Shown: positions 49,119 to 61,146, counted from the stretch's first letter. The stretch is 64,000 nt of DNA from Isoetes taiwanensis (GCA_021234155.1 JAJEKV010000033.1:5382635-5446634); one strand, 5' to 3'. Notes: generated by a model from the sequence alone, not told the origin. Program-made: numbers and translations.

Positions 49119-50196
49119 TCATCTAACTGTGTAAGCACACAAAGATGCCACAGGAGCACGAGCCTGGAGCACAATGTACTTACTCCAGAATAGGAGACTA
49201 ATGATAAGAATCAATTCGGAGATACTGAATCCAGATGCGTTCCACCAGTTCTGAGTCAAGGGAGGAACACTCGTAGGGGCCACCGTAATAACACTGTGTG
49301 CAGATGAATAAATGCCCTGAAAGATGTGGTGTCTGCGACGCTCCCATATCGACCATAGGAGCCAACCGGAACCAAGATGAAATGCCTTTTGTTTAGCTGG
49401 AGGCCATGTGTTGGGATAGGACGCCAAAAGGATGCATCGGCAGTCCAATGTACTGTTAAACAAACCTTGTAGCCAGGACCACGCTGGTTGAACCTCAGGA
49501 CAATCAAAGAGACAATGCTCAAGAGTCTCAACGTCCGAAAGACAGAGCGGGCATGCTGCAGATATGCGAGGATCATAGCGATGTCGACAGGCATTAACCC
49601 GCAGGCACCTGTGGATAACCTGCCACCACAGTACAGAGACTTTAGGGTGGAGCAACATATCCCAAAGCCATCGCCATGTACGACACAAAGTGGGCTGTGG
49701 AACATGTAGGTGCCATCCATCTGGCAACTGGAGGGGTTGTGGTGCTAAAAGAAGGCGATCTACTGATCTGACAAATTGCTTGCCTTTGTGAATATTTTCA
49801 TGACAGTCCCATGACACCCTCTCAGCAACACCAACTTGCACCATAAGAGGCAAATTTTCTGCGACCTTCTCCCATAGAGATACATCCCAACGAGAGAGCA
49901 GGAACTTTGCCTGAAATTCAGGCCAAGACAGTAGGCGACCCTCCTCATACTATGCTTGAATAGAGACAACACCTGCAAGAACCCATCGTCTCTGTGTAAG
50001 GGGATGAACTGAGGCTGCCAATGGAGGTGCTGAGGGGTCTGGAGGCAGTGGTGCCCACCACTGTGGAGTCTCCAAGAGGGTGTGGATAGAGGGGCATGGC
50101 CAGAAAAGATGTCTGACTGCCTCCCATGCTGCCAACAAGCCACGCAAAAATGGAGAAGCACTTGGAAAAGGCTGCAGAGTCTGAAATAAAGCCCAA
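49119..50196 (-). pseudogene. C-terminal zinc-motif region of L1 ORF2
   Basis: The frame 49853-49119 holds WRWLWDMLLHPKVSVLWWQV, CPLCLSDVETLEHCLFDC and WLLWSIWERRRHHIF. This is the zf-RVT-type domain that ends plant L1 ORF2 proteins. The preceding part (50196-49760) is in other frames, so one or two indels separate it from the RT block. The same domain is seen in the 20.6 kb and 59.9 kb copies. Confidence 0.75.
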
Positions 50197-50300
50197 GGTA
50201 GGACTGGTTTGACAGCTTTCTTGCCTAGAAGGATACAGTGACCAAGAGCTTGTCTAAGAAGGCGTGAACCAGGAGAGTCATCCTCACCATTCAGGAGTCT

Positions 50301-51980
50301 TCAAATGAACTTTGAAATAAGCACTTTGCTCTGCAGTAAGAAGTCCATCATACCCAGACCACCTGCCCATTTTGGAAGGATGCACTTCGACCAAGCCACC
50401 TTAACCACAACACCTTCCTCAGTACCTGCCCAAATAAAGTTCTGAACTATTGCAATAAGCTCACGCACTTTGATCTGTGGTGCTAGCAGTAAGGATGCCA
50501 TATAAACATGGGTACTACTAAGGACTGACTTGGCCACTGTAATGTGACCCGCAAGAGACAACGTAGCAGTGGACCACCAGAACAAGTGCTTCTCCAAACC
50601 CCTAATGATCTCCTCCCATGCAGCTCCCATAGTAACATGGATGCCAACTGGAATCCCCAACAACTTGATGGCCTGTCCACGTGCAAGTAATTTCCATGGA
50701 TAATCGTGAACACATGCCGGAGCCGGATTATCCAATGTCCACAAAGCTGTACACTTCTGCCACCCCACAAGAACACCGGAAGCCAGTGAAAAAGTATCTA
50801 AAAGCATTTTGGCAGTAGCAAGATTCTCTTCATTAGCGACTAGGAAGAGGAACGTGTCGTCTGCATATTGATTGCAAACCTCTTGTGTGCCATCCTCCAT
50901 TGCAAGACCATGGAGAAGTCCCTCTGTCATTGCAATGGTAAATAACTGTGACAAAGCCTCTGCAACAATTGTGAAAAGCAATGGTGCTAAAGGGCATCCC
51001 TGGCGAATACCACGACCGAGTGAAAAGGCATGTGACGGCTCACCATGGAACAGGACAGTCGCCCGAGCAGAGATATGCAGCTTCATAATATCTGATGTGA
51101 ATTGTTCCCCAAATCCCAGTTTTAGTATACAACGGCGCATGAACTCCCAGCTGACACTGTCATAAGCTTTTGCAAAATCAAGCTTAAGGTATACAACTGA
51201 AAGGTTTTGCCTACGTGCCCAATAAATTCCCTCGTAAGCAGCAGCAACATTATTCAAAATGCACCATTTTGGAAGAAAACCTGACTGGGTTGTTGAGATG
51301 GACTCTGCCAAGATGTCCTTTACCCGCTCTGCAAAAGCCTTGGCGAAGATCTTATATACGGATGACGATAAGGTGATGGGCCGCCAATCTGAAATAGTCT
51401 GAGGATCCTTGACCTTGGGGATGAGTGAGATGGCACCTGTGTTTAGAAAGTCACATAAAGCATCATACACATCTGGCTTCAGCCATTCCCAATACTCCTG
51501 GAAGAACTCAATTGGCAAACCATCCAAACCTAGGCATTTGCCTCTTTTTAGTTCAAAGACTGCCGAACCTAAATCATCAGCTGTCATAGCCGCCTCTATG
51601 GACTCGCGCTGCTCATCAGAGACGATGGGGGAAATCCTAGATAAAATAGCATCTTGCATTTCTGATTGAAAGGGAAGATGTTTCTCAGCAAAAAACGTCT
51701 GGAAGTAGTTATGCAGATGCTGCCTGAGTTCAGTCGGCTCTGTTAGCATCGAATCATTCGGCAAAAGCAATGAGGACATGGTTGATGTCATGCGGCGCCT
51801 CTTAGCTGCACGAAAAAAGAAGCCCGTACAACGGTCTCCATCACGAAACCACTGCAGACCTGCCTTCACCTTTGCTTGCTGAATTTGCTCCTCCTCCAAT
51901 GCTTGGATCTGTGCCAAAATATCACGATCATGAACACCTAGAAGATGTCCCTGTCGAGAATGGAGCAGGTCCTGATACAA
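50301..51980 (-). pseudogene. Reverse transcriptase domain of L1 ORF2 (559 codons open)
   Basis: The long open frame contains GLQWFRDGDRCTGFFFRAAK near the start, GLDGLPIEFFQEYW, LISPKV-type ISLIPKVKDPQTISDWRPIT, QSGFLPKWCI, LKLDFAKAYDSVSWEF (motif A), RGIRQGCPLAPLLF (motif B), YADDTFLF (motif C, 50856-50867) and KLLGIPVG. All catalytic Asp residues are present. The module is intact, but the ORF is broken on both sides, so the element is inactive. The start codon is nominal, since the frame is an internal part of ORF2. Confidence 0.85.
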
Positions 51981-52022
51981 AGTCTCTAGTAAAGCACGAC
52001 CTGCTGCTGCAGACTCTCGACC

Positions 52023-52777
52023 TCACTCTTTGGCAAAACCCTTGACTGTCGCAATTGCATCCATTATGCCAGTCATACCTCGACGTCGTTTGAAGGCAGT
52101 TGTCCAAGTATTCTTGCAACCTTCTTGAAAGTCAGCATCCTTTAAGAACTTCACGCTCAAGTTTAAAACATCGCCCTTCCAGCCGCCCCGCCGCTGGGGG
52201 GCTCGCCCCAAATGAACCATGGATGGTGGTCTCAAACCGAAGTTATCTCTCGAGACAGAATCAAAAGAGACCTCGAAGTGCCGCGAATCAGATTCCGTGA
52301 TTCCAATAAGCTCTATCCAACCGAGAGCTTGCGCGACCCCCACCAACTTGGCCATTGCACCAAGTGAAAGCACCTTCACCATCAATCTCCGAGAGGTTGC
52401 AGTCATGGAGTAGACGAAGCCACCGGCCATGCGCTCAAAACCGACACCACCACTGTAGAGGTCGCCCCCAACCGATCAGACTCCACTTCCACCATATTGA
52501 GATCCCCAACAAGAAGCCATGAAATGTGGCAGCCCAAGCTGAGTATCTTCCCTCGCAAAGAGGCCCACAGTGAAGCTCTCTGATGAGGTCTATTGTGGGC
52601 GTAAACATTAATTAGACCATATTTAACCCCTTGTTCCTGCCATACAATTAGGGCCCAACGACCAAAGCGATCAGCCTGAGTAAAGATGACTGGCAAGGAA
52701 GGAAGCCATGCTATGACGACCCCTGCACTGACAGAATCAGCTGCTGCGATAAGGACATTAAACCTGCGACCAATCAT
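52023..52777 (-). pseudogene. Endonuclease part of L1 ORF2, truncated
   Basis: The frame 52777-52403 includes FGRWALIVWQEQGVKYGLIN, VYAHNRPHQRASLW and LLVGDLNMVEVESDR, the GDxN motif of the APE-like endonuclease. The frame 52430-52023 continues toward the RT linker. The N-terminal N and E motifs are missing because the insertion is 5'-truncated at about 52787. Confidence 0.7.
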
Positions 52778-52799
52778 GTCTGCAAGCTTTGATTATGAG

Positions 52800-54785
52800 G
52801 AGGTATTAATAATATGTTTGAGACAAATCTTTGAATAATTCTTAGATTCCATAACTACAGAGCCTTCCAGCACTATCGCTGGAGGAGACTCTTGAATGAT
52901 AGTATCAATTTGACCTATTGAAGTCTTCATTGTAGCTATTATAACTCCAATATCTGGCCCTGCTATTTTAACTCCAATGTCTAATCCTGGAAACAAAAAG
53001 TACATGCTCTAGAATTGTCAAAGGAGGCTTGAGAATATAGAATTTAATGCATTGACATGAGAGGATTCATGGTGTTTTTTAGAAAAGGAAAGTTTTATTG
53101 TTGCCTGCAGATAAAGTATGCTAGATTAGATTTGGACTATTGCATGAGCATAATAAATACTAATCGGAAGTCCAAATTGCATTAGCTAATCTTTGGATAA
53201 ACGAGGTATAGAAAATGCTAACATTGACTGGGGAAGAAAAATATGCTCATCAGGGTGTATATATTCTAAGAGGGTCATAGCCATGGTGGCCATCATTATT
53301 ACTCATGCTTGCATTTTCAATTTCCACTAAGGGAGGGAAAGACGACTGCCATACTTTTCTTAGATGTCCAATTTCCAAGTGCGTGTCTAGATTGCAAAGG
53401 ATTTTTATTAACTGTTACTTTTTAGATCGTAGCTAGAAAAGCAATTGGTTTCTCCTGCTATTATTCTATTGTTGTAGCATGTACTATTGCACAAAGAAAA
53501 CATGAGGCGCTAGATTATCTTATTATGGAAATGCATGATATGTGCAATTCACACAAGGGGCATTCTTCTTATAAAGAGATCATTGATTATTATGATTGTT
53601 TAATTCATATAAATTGTAGTATTGTAACAATCATGTCCAATGGAACTGCAGCAATTTATGATGCATGCAATTTACAGAATCATAGCGGCATTCCTTTTAT
53701 ACTGAGATCACTGACTACTATGATTGATTTATAGAAGTGTAGTGTTGTAGAAGACTTATACTTTTTATTTGTAGGCATTGAAAATATTATGAACATATCA
53801 TACAACTTCTTTAGCATCTGAGGTACTCAGTGATTTAAGACTCTTGTTTTTAATGTAGTTTTGCATGCCCTAAAATCAATATCCTAGTAGTGGACTATGA
53901 AATAAGAAATTGCAAGAAGTGGAGCATGTGATGGATTGGCGGATGTTAACAGTACCATGGATGGACAGAAGAAGCACAACTGATGATTAGAGCTTTCTAA
54001 GAATGAGCCATTAATTTTCTTTTTCTTACACGCCATCAATTTTCTATTTTTTCTCTTGTCATTATTTCTTTCTGCAACTAAAAATTATGTGGTGCATCGG
54101 CGGTGCATTTTTGGCATTGCTAATGATTTCTTTTTTTATGTGCTGCCAAAGCATCTAATGCTGCTTCGGTTTCTTTACAGACCTTGCATGAAGCTTCGGA
54201 CATCTGGAAGCATCTCAAAAAGCAAGTGGTTTTCAAGTTTCGAACATCTGGAAGCATCTCACAAAGCAAGTGGTTTTCTCTTGATGCTCATGGTTTTTAT
54301 AGCAATGTGCTTAGTTGTTTATAGTTTCAACTGTTAACAAGTGCTATGGTCAAATATGTGCTTGAAGTATATATTCCATCTTCATGTGCTGGAACATTTG
54401 TGAGTTTCTTAAGCGTGCTTGCTGTGGTCATTGCTTCGACTATTGGTTTCTAGAACAAACATTAGGTGGCAACATCATTTATTACGAAGGAGGCAAAAAT
54501 TTATGTCTTTAGAAGTTTAAAAAGTTAATTGCCAATGACATCAATGTATTGTTTCTTTGTTATATTGATGAAAAATCATTCAGTTTGCTTATGTAATTCC
54601 TAAGAATGCACAATAAAAATTATATTTGGTTCACGTTTGATTTAGTTCAAAGAAATGGTTTAAGAATATCATAAAACAATGTCAACTATCTCTCTTGCAT
54701 GGCATACAAATAGCACATAAATGGCACATTGTCTACAAATGCACCACACAACATAAAGCACTTGAACTTCAGTTAAATGGCGCTA
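52800..54785. other. AT-rich DNA with small tandem duplications
   Basis: A diverged duplication lies at about 53570-53750 (AGATCATTGATTATTATGAT against AGATCACTGACTACTATGAT, each followed by GTAGTGTTGTA-like text). A 48-bp tandem duplication lies at about 54197-54290 (GGACATCTGGAAGCATCTCA repeated as CGAACATCTGGAAGCATCTC). No gene is recognised. Confidence 0.45.
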
Positions 54786-55330
54786 TTAGAATAGAATAGA
54801 ATAGAATTGTTTTTATCGTCCACGGAGACCAATCGGCCTATGGGACCCAATACAAAAGTGCAGCAGTCACATTACTGCCCGGATTAAAAAACCCCCGCCC
54901 CGAAGTGTTTTTGAGGGAAAAACCGTGGTAGCAATAAGACTGCTGACAACGATTAAATGGTTGACTGGGGGCATATCTGAGCCCTCAAGTCCAGTACTTC
55001 CTGGATGTATGATCCAAGTGAGCGCACCGAAGTCGTGCCCAGTATCATGTGTAGCGGCTCATCAGGTCTAATCAACTGAGCATAGTGTGTCCGAATCTGA
55101 TCATATGCAGGGCAGCTACGGAAAGTGTGACACTCATCCTCAATAGCTCCCGTCTGGCAGCACTGACAAACCCTATCCTGACGTGGCTCCCCAATCCATC
55201 GACCTGTCTCAATCTGGAGATGGTGGGCACCTATGCGAATGGAGGCGATATGCCTGCGCTTTTTCATGGGCAGATGTGAACGTAGGTAGCATTGTGGGCC
55301 TCGTTCTAATATGGGATTTATGTGCTGACA
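54786..55330 (-). mobile_element. LINE family A 3' end
   Basis: On the minus strand the coding remnant (HINPILERGPQCYLRSHLP, RIETGRWIGEPRQDR, CCQTGAIEDECHTFRSCP) ends near 54960. It is followed by the family-A 3' UTR and a short (TATTC)n tail at 54786-54806. It is nearly collinear with the 39712-40363 copy. The 5' truncation is near 55330. Confidence 0.85.
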
Positions 55331-55374
55331 TATACATGTCACATGCTGTGGCACGAGCTCCACACACAAGTCAC

Positions 55375-55505
55375 TTACTCCACACATACTCGTCTATATG
55401 GCAAAAACAATCACTTACTCCGCACATACATGTCACTTATATGGCAAAAGAATAACATATCACTTATATGGCAAAAGAATAACATATATATGTCACTTCC
55501 ACGGC
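55375..55505 (+). repeat. Short tandem repeats around CACTTATATGGCAAAAGAAT
   Basis: Four or five copies of CACTTA(T/C)-ATGGCAAAA occur at 25-60-bp spacing. The two central copies (CACTTATATGGCAAAAGAAT plus AACATAT) are identical and adjacent. Confidence 0.6.
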
Positions 55506-55611
55506 AAAATTTTGACCATACTTAAATGGCATAAAAAGGGCGAAGGATAAAGGGCACAAATGTGCATAAATGGTAAATGGCACATGCACAAAGTGTCATT
55601 TATATATACAA

Positions 55612-55654
55612 GAAATTTATCGCGGCGGCCTTGCGGCCGCCGCGAACATTTCTC
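55612..55654. repeat. Perfect GC-rich hairpin in AT-rich DNA
   Basis: TCGCGGCGGCC (55620-55630) pairs perfectly with GGCCGCCGCGA (55635-55645) around a TTGC loop. After three unpaired bases the flanks AGAAAT and ATTTCT extend the stem. It does not sit next to a CTRR end, so Helitron termination is not supported. It has no associated gene. Confidence 0.8.
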
Positions 55655-56855
55655 TTCTCCAATTCGCTGCAAAAGATGTTTTGTGCTCAGTCGAATAGAT
55701 CTCAATTCTGGACATCCTTGAGATTTGAAAGAACGTGCAGGACTTGAACTTACAATACTCAAAAACTAGCAATTGCAATATCTTTGTCTGTCCTAAACAA
55801 ATGGATTTCACAAAGGAGCAAAACATGAAGTGTTCAATTATAATACATTATCCATATCCTTTCATTGAAGACACTACATCTCCTAATCTTCCAAGTTTGA
55901 AGGGGTTTTACCACCCCTAGGTAGAGCATGGGTTGGTGAAAGTTGGTGGGGAGGGCCCAAAGCAACCACCATGCCATTGGTGTGATTTGTCATTTGCCAT
56001 TTTGTGGCCATAGTATAGAAATTGCAATTATAATATTACACATAATGCACAACTGGACTGACGTGTATGGCAAAGAGAAACAATGTGGTCCAAAGGAGGA
56101 TGTTATAGAAAGACGAGCTAGGCCAGAAATGAAACCGAAAAACAAAAGGTCTCACTAGAGAGGCTAAGACTTTTAACCTTAGAATTAAAGTGAAATCGAT
56201 TAATTTCAAGGGAAGGATATGGTAGGTGCTTAAGTTAATAAAAGAATCAGGTAGAAAGCAAAGTCGTTTGAGAACGACTGAGGGATTAGGCGTACTGTGT
56301 CTCTAACTTTGACACAGAGAGTAAACAAATGGGATGTGGAGAGCATTTCAGAAGGGATTACAGGGGTAGAACATGTACCGACATAGCACATGGGAAAGGT
56401 TATTGGATGGGAAATGGCTTAATATAATGGGGTGTAAGATTGTTGGAATGCAAAATGTCAAAAAAAAAAGTCATGAGATATGAAGCAAGAAATGGGGCAT
56501 TCATTCCAGGCGAGTAGAACTCAACAAATTATTAAACAAAATGAGGTAAGCTCTCCAATACTCTCGAATAACTTTCCATTATTGATTGACCAACATCCTG
56601 CATAATATATAAGTTGTCAGACAGAAGTGAAACCTCGAATAAGGCTTCGTTTTGAGCATGAAAATGATGCATACCTTGTTATATTGAATCTTATTAATAT
56701 CCAGTACAGTTTGTGGCAATCCTGGAAATCTTTGCTTCAAGTTTAAAAGAAGGCTTTCACACCTCTCGGCAAGTAGTGACCTCCTCTCAAGATCCCCAAC
56801 ATAGTCTCTTACCTTTCCCCTTGCTAGTATGTTTCTCTTTTGTATTTTAATAAGA
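55655..56855. other. AT-rich intergenic DNA, nothing recognised
   Basis: Small open frames occur on both strands (55735-56158) without recognisable domains. Downstream (minus-strand sense) parts of the SMO relic may extend here but are too decayed to identify. Confidence 0.35.
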
Positions 56856-56859
56856 CTGT

Positions 56860-57250
56860 TTATTCTGAGCTTATGCGATCACAATAATTCAACATCACAC
56901 AAAAATTGCCACGACTTTTGCCACTAGCTAGACGATGATAGTCATGATACTCATGTCCAGTATAGAAGGGAATAAGCTTGAATGGGCTCTAAGGGAAGCT
57001 ATAACTGCAAAACATGCTTTGTAAGAAATAAAATCAGAGTTGGAGAAAAGGGGTTGTACTAACCCACTATGTGTATCAGCAGCTTCTGAAATACGAAAGA
57101 TAAACCATATCCAAAAGTTGATCATTTGTCCAGGCACTCTGCCCAATGTGCATACACTGCAGCGATACTCATAGATGTTGTGTAAGAATGATGTTTGTAA
57201 TGGATGTTTTCATATGCCCATCGGGTATGCTGTTGTCGCTGATAGTCCTG
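56860..57250 (-). pseudogene. SMO2-like: Sterol C4-methyl oxidase (SMO2-like) pseudogene fragment
   Basis: The intact enzyme is an ER-membrane, di-iron, fatty-acid-hydroxylase-superfamily oxidase that removes C4 methyl groups in sterol synthesis. On the minus strand, exon 1 (to 57064) reads RWAYENIHYKHHSYTTSMS and AAVYAHWAECL. It then shifts frame near 57130 and continues GQMINFWIWFIFRISEAADT plus HSG. The intron 57063-57005 (59 bp) has GTTAGT and TTTTGCAG. Exon 2 continues in correct phase: YSFP, stop, SPFKLIPFYTGHEYHDYHR, then [18 protein letters not shown] preserves one HxxHH iron box. The later HDYHH box reads HDYHR. TAG at 56989-56991 replaces the usual Trp after FP. About 110 of the usual 260-300 residues are seen; the N-terminal part is missing. 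Confidence 0.75.
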
Positions 57251-57282
57251 AGGCAGCTAATATTGCAAAACAAAAGAAAGCT

Positions 57283-57767
57283 CTGACATAGAATCCTCTT
57301 TAAAATTTGCACTCTCCTCTATCATGTCATTATGTGTCTTCGGAGCTGCGCAGTCACATGGAAGGAAGTCCTGTTGATGGGCATATACTGCCAGTTTTTG
57401 ACGAAACTGTCTTTCTGTCTAATGCATTGCCGCATGATCTAGAAAATTCTACACAACCTGTCATACGCTTCTCAAATCTGGCCTATTTATTGCATTAGCC
57501 CAATCCAGCAACCTATTACTCTGTTTCTTGGTCCCAAATTCGGGTAATGACGGATAGGCAGCAAGCTCCTCAAGCTTGGGTGAGAAGAGGAAGTAATCCG
57601 AAGCTCGAAAGTGTATTACAAATGGATTCGCCAAGTACTCCGCTACTGCATGGCAAGAATAATGCAAATATGATGGCCGGACTTACAACAGCGTTTAGCG
57701 GCATGGTACGCATCAAACATAGGGGTTTTGCTACTAAACAAATATTTGCTCAGCATTTTCGGCTTCA
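57283..57767 (+). pseudogene. Exon-like open stretch with one stop, family not recognised
   Basis: One plus-strand frame is open across about 160 codons except for TAG at 57496-57498. It includes SPVDGHILPVFDETVFLSNA, NPKLESVLQMDSPSTPLLHG and [15 protein letters not shown], and ends at a CAG|GTACCC donor-like site. An antisense frame (57667-57461, minus) also reads plausibly (YFLFSPKLEELAAYPSLPEF), and the neighbouring SMO relic is on the minus strand. I cannot decide which strand was coding, if either. Confidence 0.3.
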
Positions 57768-57769
57768 GG

Positions 57770-58299
57770 TACCCAGTTTTCCTCACCATGCTGCATATGT
57801 GTTCTTGCTCTGTAGTGAACTAAGAAATTTTAAGCTCAGGGCCGCTGCATCTCCAAAACCCCAACATGCCCGGGTTCTCGTAGCTTTGCACAAATCGTCA
57901 TAGCTCTCTGCATCAAGGTATTTTGATCAAACGCAGACTCACCGACCTCTTATCTCTGAGCTCTTCTTAGAAGTCATTGAGCCCTTCCTGGACGTCATTG
58001 CTTTGCCGGACAGTAGCCGTCATAGCCAATGCTCAGAACAGGGCGCAGAACAGGGCCGTCAATTTTTCATCTTTTTTTCTTAAAGCCCCTATTCCCCAGA
58101 AATACGTGGCGGGAATCAACCGAATATGCCAAAGGCATCTTACGCATAAGAATTATATATGTTAAGATTATAAACGACACATAAATGATAAATTTTTGTG
58201 CCATTTATACCTTTTTTTGTAGTAAGTAGTCTGGATACTTATTGATGCACCAATTTTTGAGCCAAACAATGCAGTGATGGAATTGACCTTTACCTGTTT
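57770..58299. other. Intergenic DNA, nothing recognised
   Basis: Mixed-composition sequence without domains or repeats visible by eye, apart from a short CAGAACAGGGC duplication at 58035-58050. Confidence 0.35.
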
Positions 58300-58557
58300 G
58301 AGTTATTTTGGTAGAGGTTCAAGCTCCCCGTATTTCATATTCTAAAATCTTAGGCAAAGCTGTATAGAGGTTCGATATTCCCTCAGATACTTAGGTGAAA
58401 TCGTATTTCATATTTCAAAATCATAGGCGCCTCCAATCATAAATGACTATAAGCGAAATGGGAGGCCCCAGAGGCTCCAACATACGATCTGGGTCGTAGG
58501 ATCGACGAATCCGACGAATGTGGTAGTCCAGTGTGCACCTCGTTTAGAATATGTAGC
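58300..58557 (+). repeat. 258-bp duplicated segment, copy 1
   Basis: It is nearly identical to 58736-58992. Shared text includes GAGTTATTTTGGTAGAGGTT, TATAGAGGTTCGATATTC, GGCTCCAACATACGATCTGG and GTGCACCTCGTTT. There is no coding frame. It contains two internal half-repeats, each with CGTATTTCATATT. Confidence 0.85.
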
Positions 58558-58735
58558 AAAATAACAGGGGGTTCCAAGGGGATTTGATATGGATATAAAA
58601 ATAACAATTCCTGAAACCATAGACTATATATCCCTAAAACAATTGGTCTTATAAAAAAAAAACATAGATTCAAGATAAAAAAGAATCACATTACCTCGTT
58701 GGGTACATTGGTTAAAGTAGTCTTATTAAGAATTT

Positions 58736-58992
58736 GAGTTATTTTGGTAGAGGTTCAAGCCCCCTGTATTTTACATTCTAAAATCTTAGGCAAAGTTGTA
58801 TAGAGGTTCGATATTCTCTCAAAACCTTACGCGAAATCGTATTTCATATTTCAAAATCATAGGCACCTCCAATCATAAATGACTAAGCGAAACGAGAGGT
58901 GTTCAGAGGCTCCAACATACGATCTGGGTCGTAGGATCGATGAATCCGACGACTGTGGTAGTCCAGGGTGCACCTCGTTTTGAAGATGTAGC
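58736..58992 (+). repeat. 258-bp duplicated segment, copy 2
   Basis: A direct repeat of 58300-58557 with scattered substitutions. The period is about 436 bp, so the unit including its unrelated spacer may be one and a half copies of a satellite-like monomer. Confidence 0.85.
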
Positions 58993-59358
58993 GCTACATA
59001 TATCGGATGTCGCCATGCTTAAGTCACGGGTATATCCGTGGTATATCTGGGTCTTTGACATGTTATAGTCACATCATAAAAAAAAATACATGGGGTCTTT
59101 GTGGACTTTGCGGAGTTTTTGCAATTTTGGGCTGACTTGCCCACCAGCGTTGGTAAAATTTCATGAAACCTTGTGGCTAAGTTTACACAAGCCTGATAAA
59201 GATAAAAAAAAAAAAAAAAAAACTAGCGGTAAGGCAAGCTTGGGGCTTTGGAGAGGCAGGGGAAAAAGGAGAATTGGAGGTCAGGACAATTGAATTGAAT
59301 TGTTTTTGTCCGAGCCATCAGTTTAATGTTTGAAAGGTAATTTAAAAGGAATTACATC

Positions 59359-61146
59359 AGTAAATCAAGAGCTTTTTTTTTTTTTTTTTTTTTTTTGAAG
59401 GACGTCAAGCTTTATTCACCAACTAGAAACCAGAGCAACATAAATGCAAAGACAGGATTATAACCCCAGTTGACAAACCGATCCAACTGAGCACAACCAC
59501 CTGCCTATGCAAAAGAATGAATCTGAAGGTAAGTATGCCAGATCAGTACTTTCTTCTCTTGATCAAGAGAAGAACAATTGTAAGTCATAACAATTTTATC
59601 TTGCGCCCACTGAAGAACAACCTCATCTGCAGTATCTATGCCCTTAAAGATAAACAACCTCCTTCTCTTCCGGATTGACCATAAAAGCCACCATCATGAG
59701 ATGAAAAGCTCGTTTCCGTTGTTTGGGCCAAGCATCGGGATAGATAGCAAGCAAAATTTGCCGGCTAGATCGAGACGTGCCAAAAGGGTCAACAACCAAG
59801 ACCATGCCCGCCAAGCCTCTCACACAAGAAAAACAATGCTCAATACTCTCAACCCTTTGCTGGCATAAAGGGCGAGCTCGAAATCCGATTATCCATTTTA
59901 TGGACTAACCTCGTTGACTCGAGGCATCTATGGATCACTTGCCACCACGTAACTACTACTTTGGGGTGAAGCGGCTTATCCCATACCCATATCCAAACAC
60001 TTTTCCATTGTGGTGAGGGACTAAAGATGCCATCTATTAGATGGAGGCGGGGGATTTCAGAATGCACAAGCAATTTATACACGTAAGACACAAACCGCCT
60101 GGCCGGATATCCCGATGGCAACCCCATATGACTACCTCAATCGTGGACCGTAATCCTGTGGCAATAATGCAAAGAATATGATTCCGTTTACTCGTCCCAT
60201 CATCGTACAACAAGAACTTTGTTCTAAATGCTTCCCATGACATGAGATGATCGGACTCATACCAAGTCGCAATAGTATTGATACCGGTACCGCTACCCAT
60301 CGTCGTTGTGTCTTTGGATGAACAACCACACTTAGAGGCACATTCTCCGAGTGTCCCGCAAAGGAATCCACCAAAGATGGAGTGGACAACCAAGACATGC
60401 CTCGATTAATATGGAAAAGAGACCCCGACAGTGTCCCAAGCACGCAAGCAACCCCTTTAGAAAGGGAGAAGCATTAGGATACTGGATGCATATGATAAAG
60501 CAAAGCCCAAGGAAGGAGGGGCTTAATGGAAGCCTTATGAAATGGGAGACAATCTTTGAATCGACCGCACCAACAACCTCGGGCCGGAGAATCATCCTTA
60601 CCAATGAAAATCCTCCAAATGAACTTTGATATCATCACCTTGCTTTGGAGGTGAAAATCCAACATACCAAGACCACCCAAATGCCTTTAGGTCTAATGCA
60701 TTTTAAGCCCAAGCTACCTTGACCAATTGCTCCCTAACTCATTTCCACCCCAAATAAAATTTCTCGACGATACGCACAATCTCCTCCATCTTACACTTTG
60801 AGCTAGTAAAGCAGACGCCATGTAGACATGAGTATTACTAAGAACACATTTAGCCACAGTGATTCTACCGGGCATGGACAGTTTAGCTGTATTCCACCAA
60901 AACAAGTGCTTTTGCAACCCACTAATGATTTCATCCCAAGCATCTGAAGCAGAGACATGAATTCCAACTGGGATACCAAGCAACTTTGTGGTATTGCCAT
61001 GCAGAAGAATCTTCCAAGGATAGTCCAAAATACAGGGAGGGATGGGACTGTCCAACGTCCACAAAGCTGTACATTTTTGCCACCCTACAAGAACTCCTGA
61101 TGCTAAGGAGAATGTGTCTAATAATAGCTTAGTAAATCAAGAGCTT
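59359..61146 (-). mobile_element. L1-type LINE, 5'-truncated, perfect 16-bp target-site duplication
   Basis: The target-site duplication AGTAAATCAAGAGCTT is at 59359-59374 and 61131-61146. Poly-T at 59373-59396 is the poly(A) tail. The inside matches the minus-strand L1 at 49-52.8 kb: KLLGIPVGIHV (about 60960), WGCHRDIRPGG (about 60100), LHPKVVVTWWQVIHRCLEST (about 59930). It begins within RT, after YADD, at a conserved SGVLVGWQKCTALWTLD-like block (61030-61130). Frames are broken several times. Confidence 0.92.

Larger units (their letters stand above)
49038..52795 (-). mobile_element. L1-type LINE, 5'-truncated, about 3.7 kb
   Basis: Poly-T at 49047-49062 is the poly(A) tail of a minus-strand insertion. 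ORF2 follows: part of the endonuclease (52777 down to about 52023), RT, and the C-terminal zinc motif. TTTGATTA at 49038-49045 and 52788-52795 is a possible 8-bp target-site duplication, short and therefore tentative. The 5' break lies inside the endonuclease. ORF1 is missing. A few frameshifts separate the coding pieces, but long open stretches remain, so this is much younger than LINE family A. Confidence 0.85.

Noticed and set aside
49119-52777. Treating the long L1 frames as an active retrotransposon
   Set aside because: The 5' end is cut inside the endonuclease, ORF1 is missing and frames shift between the endonuclease, RT and zinc-motif blocks.
55612-55654. Helitron 3' terminal hairpin
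   Set aside because: No CTRR end follows within the expected distance on either strand, and there is no TC start or Rep/helicase sequence nearby.
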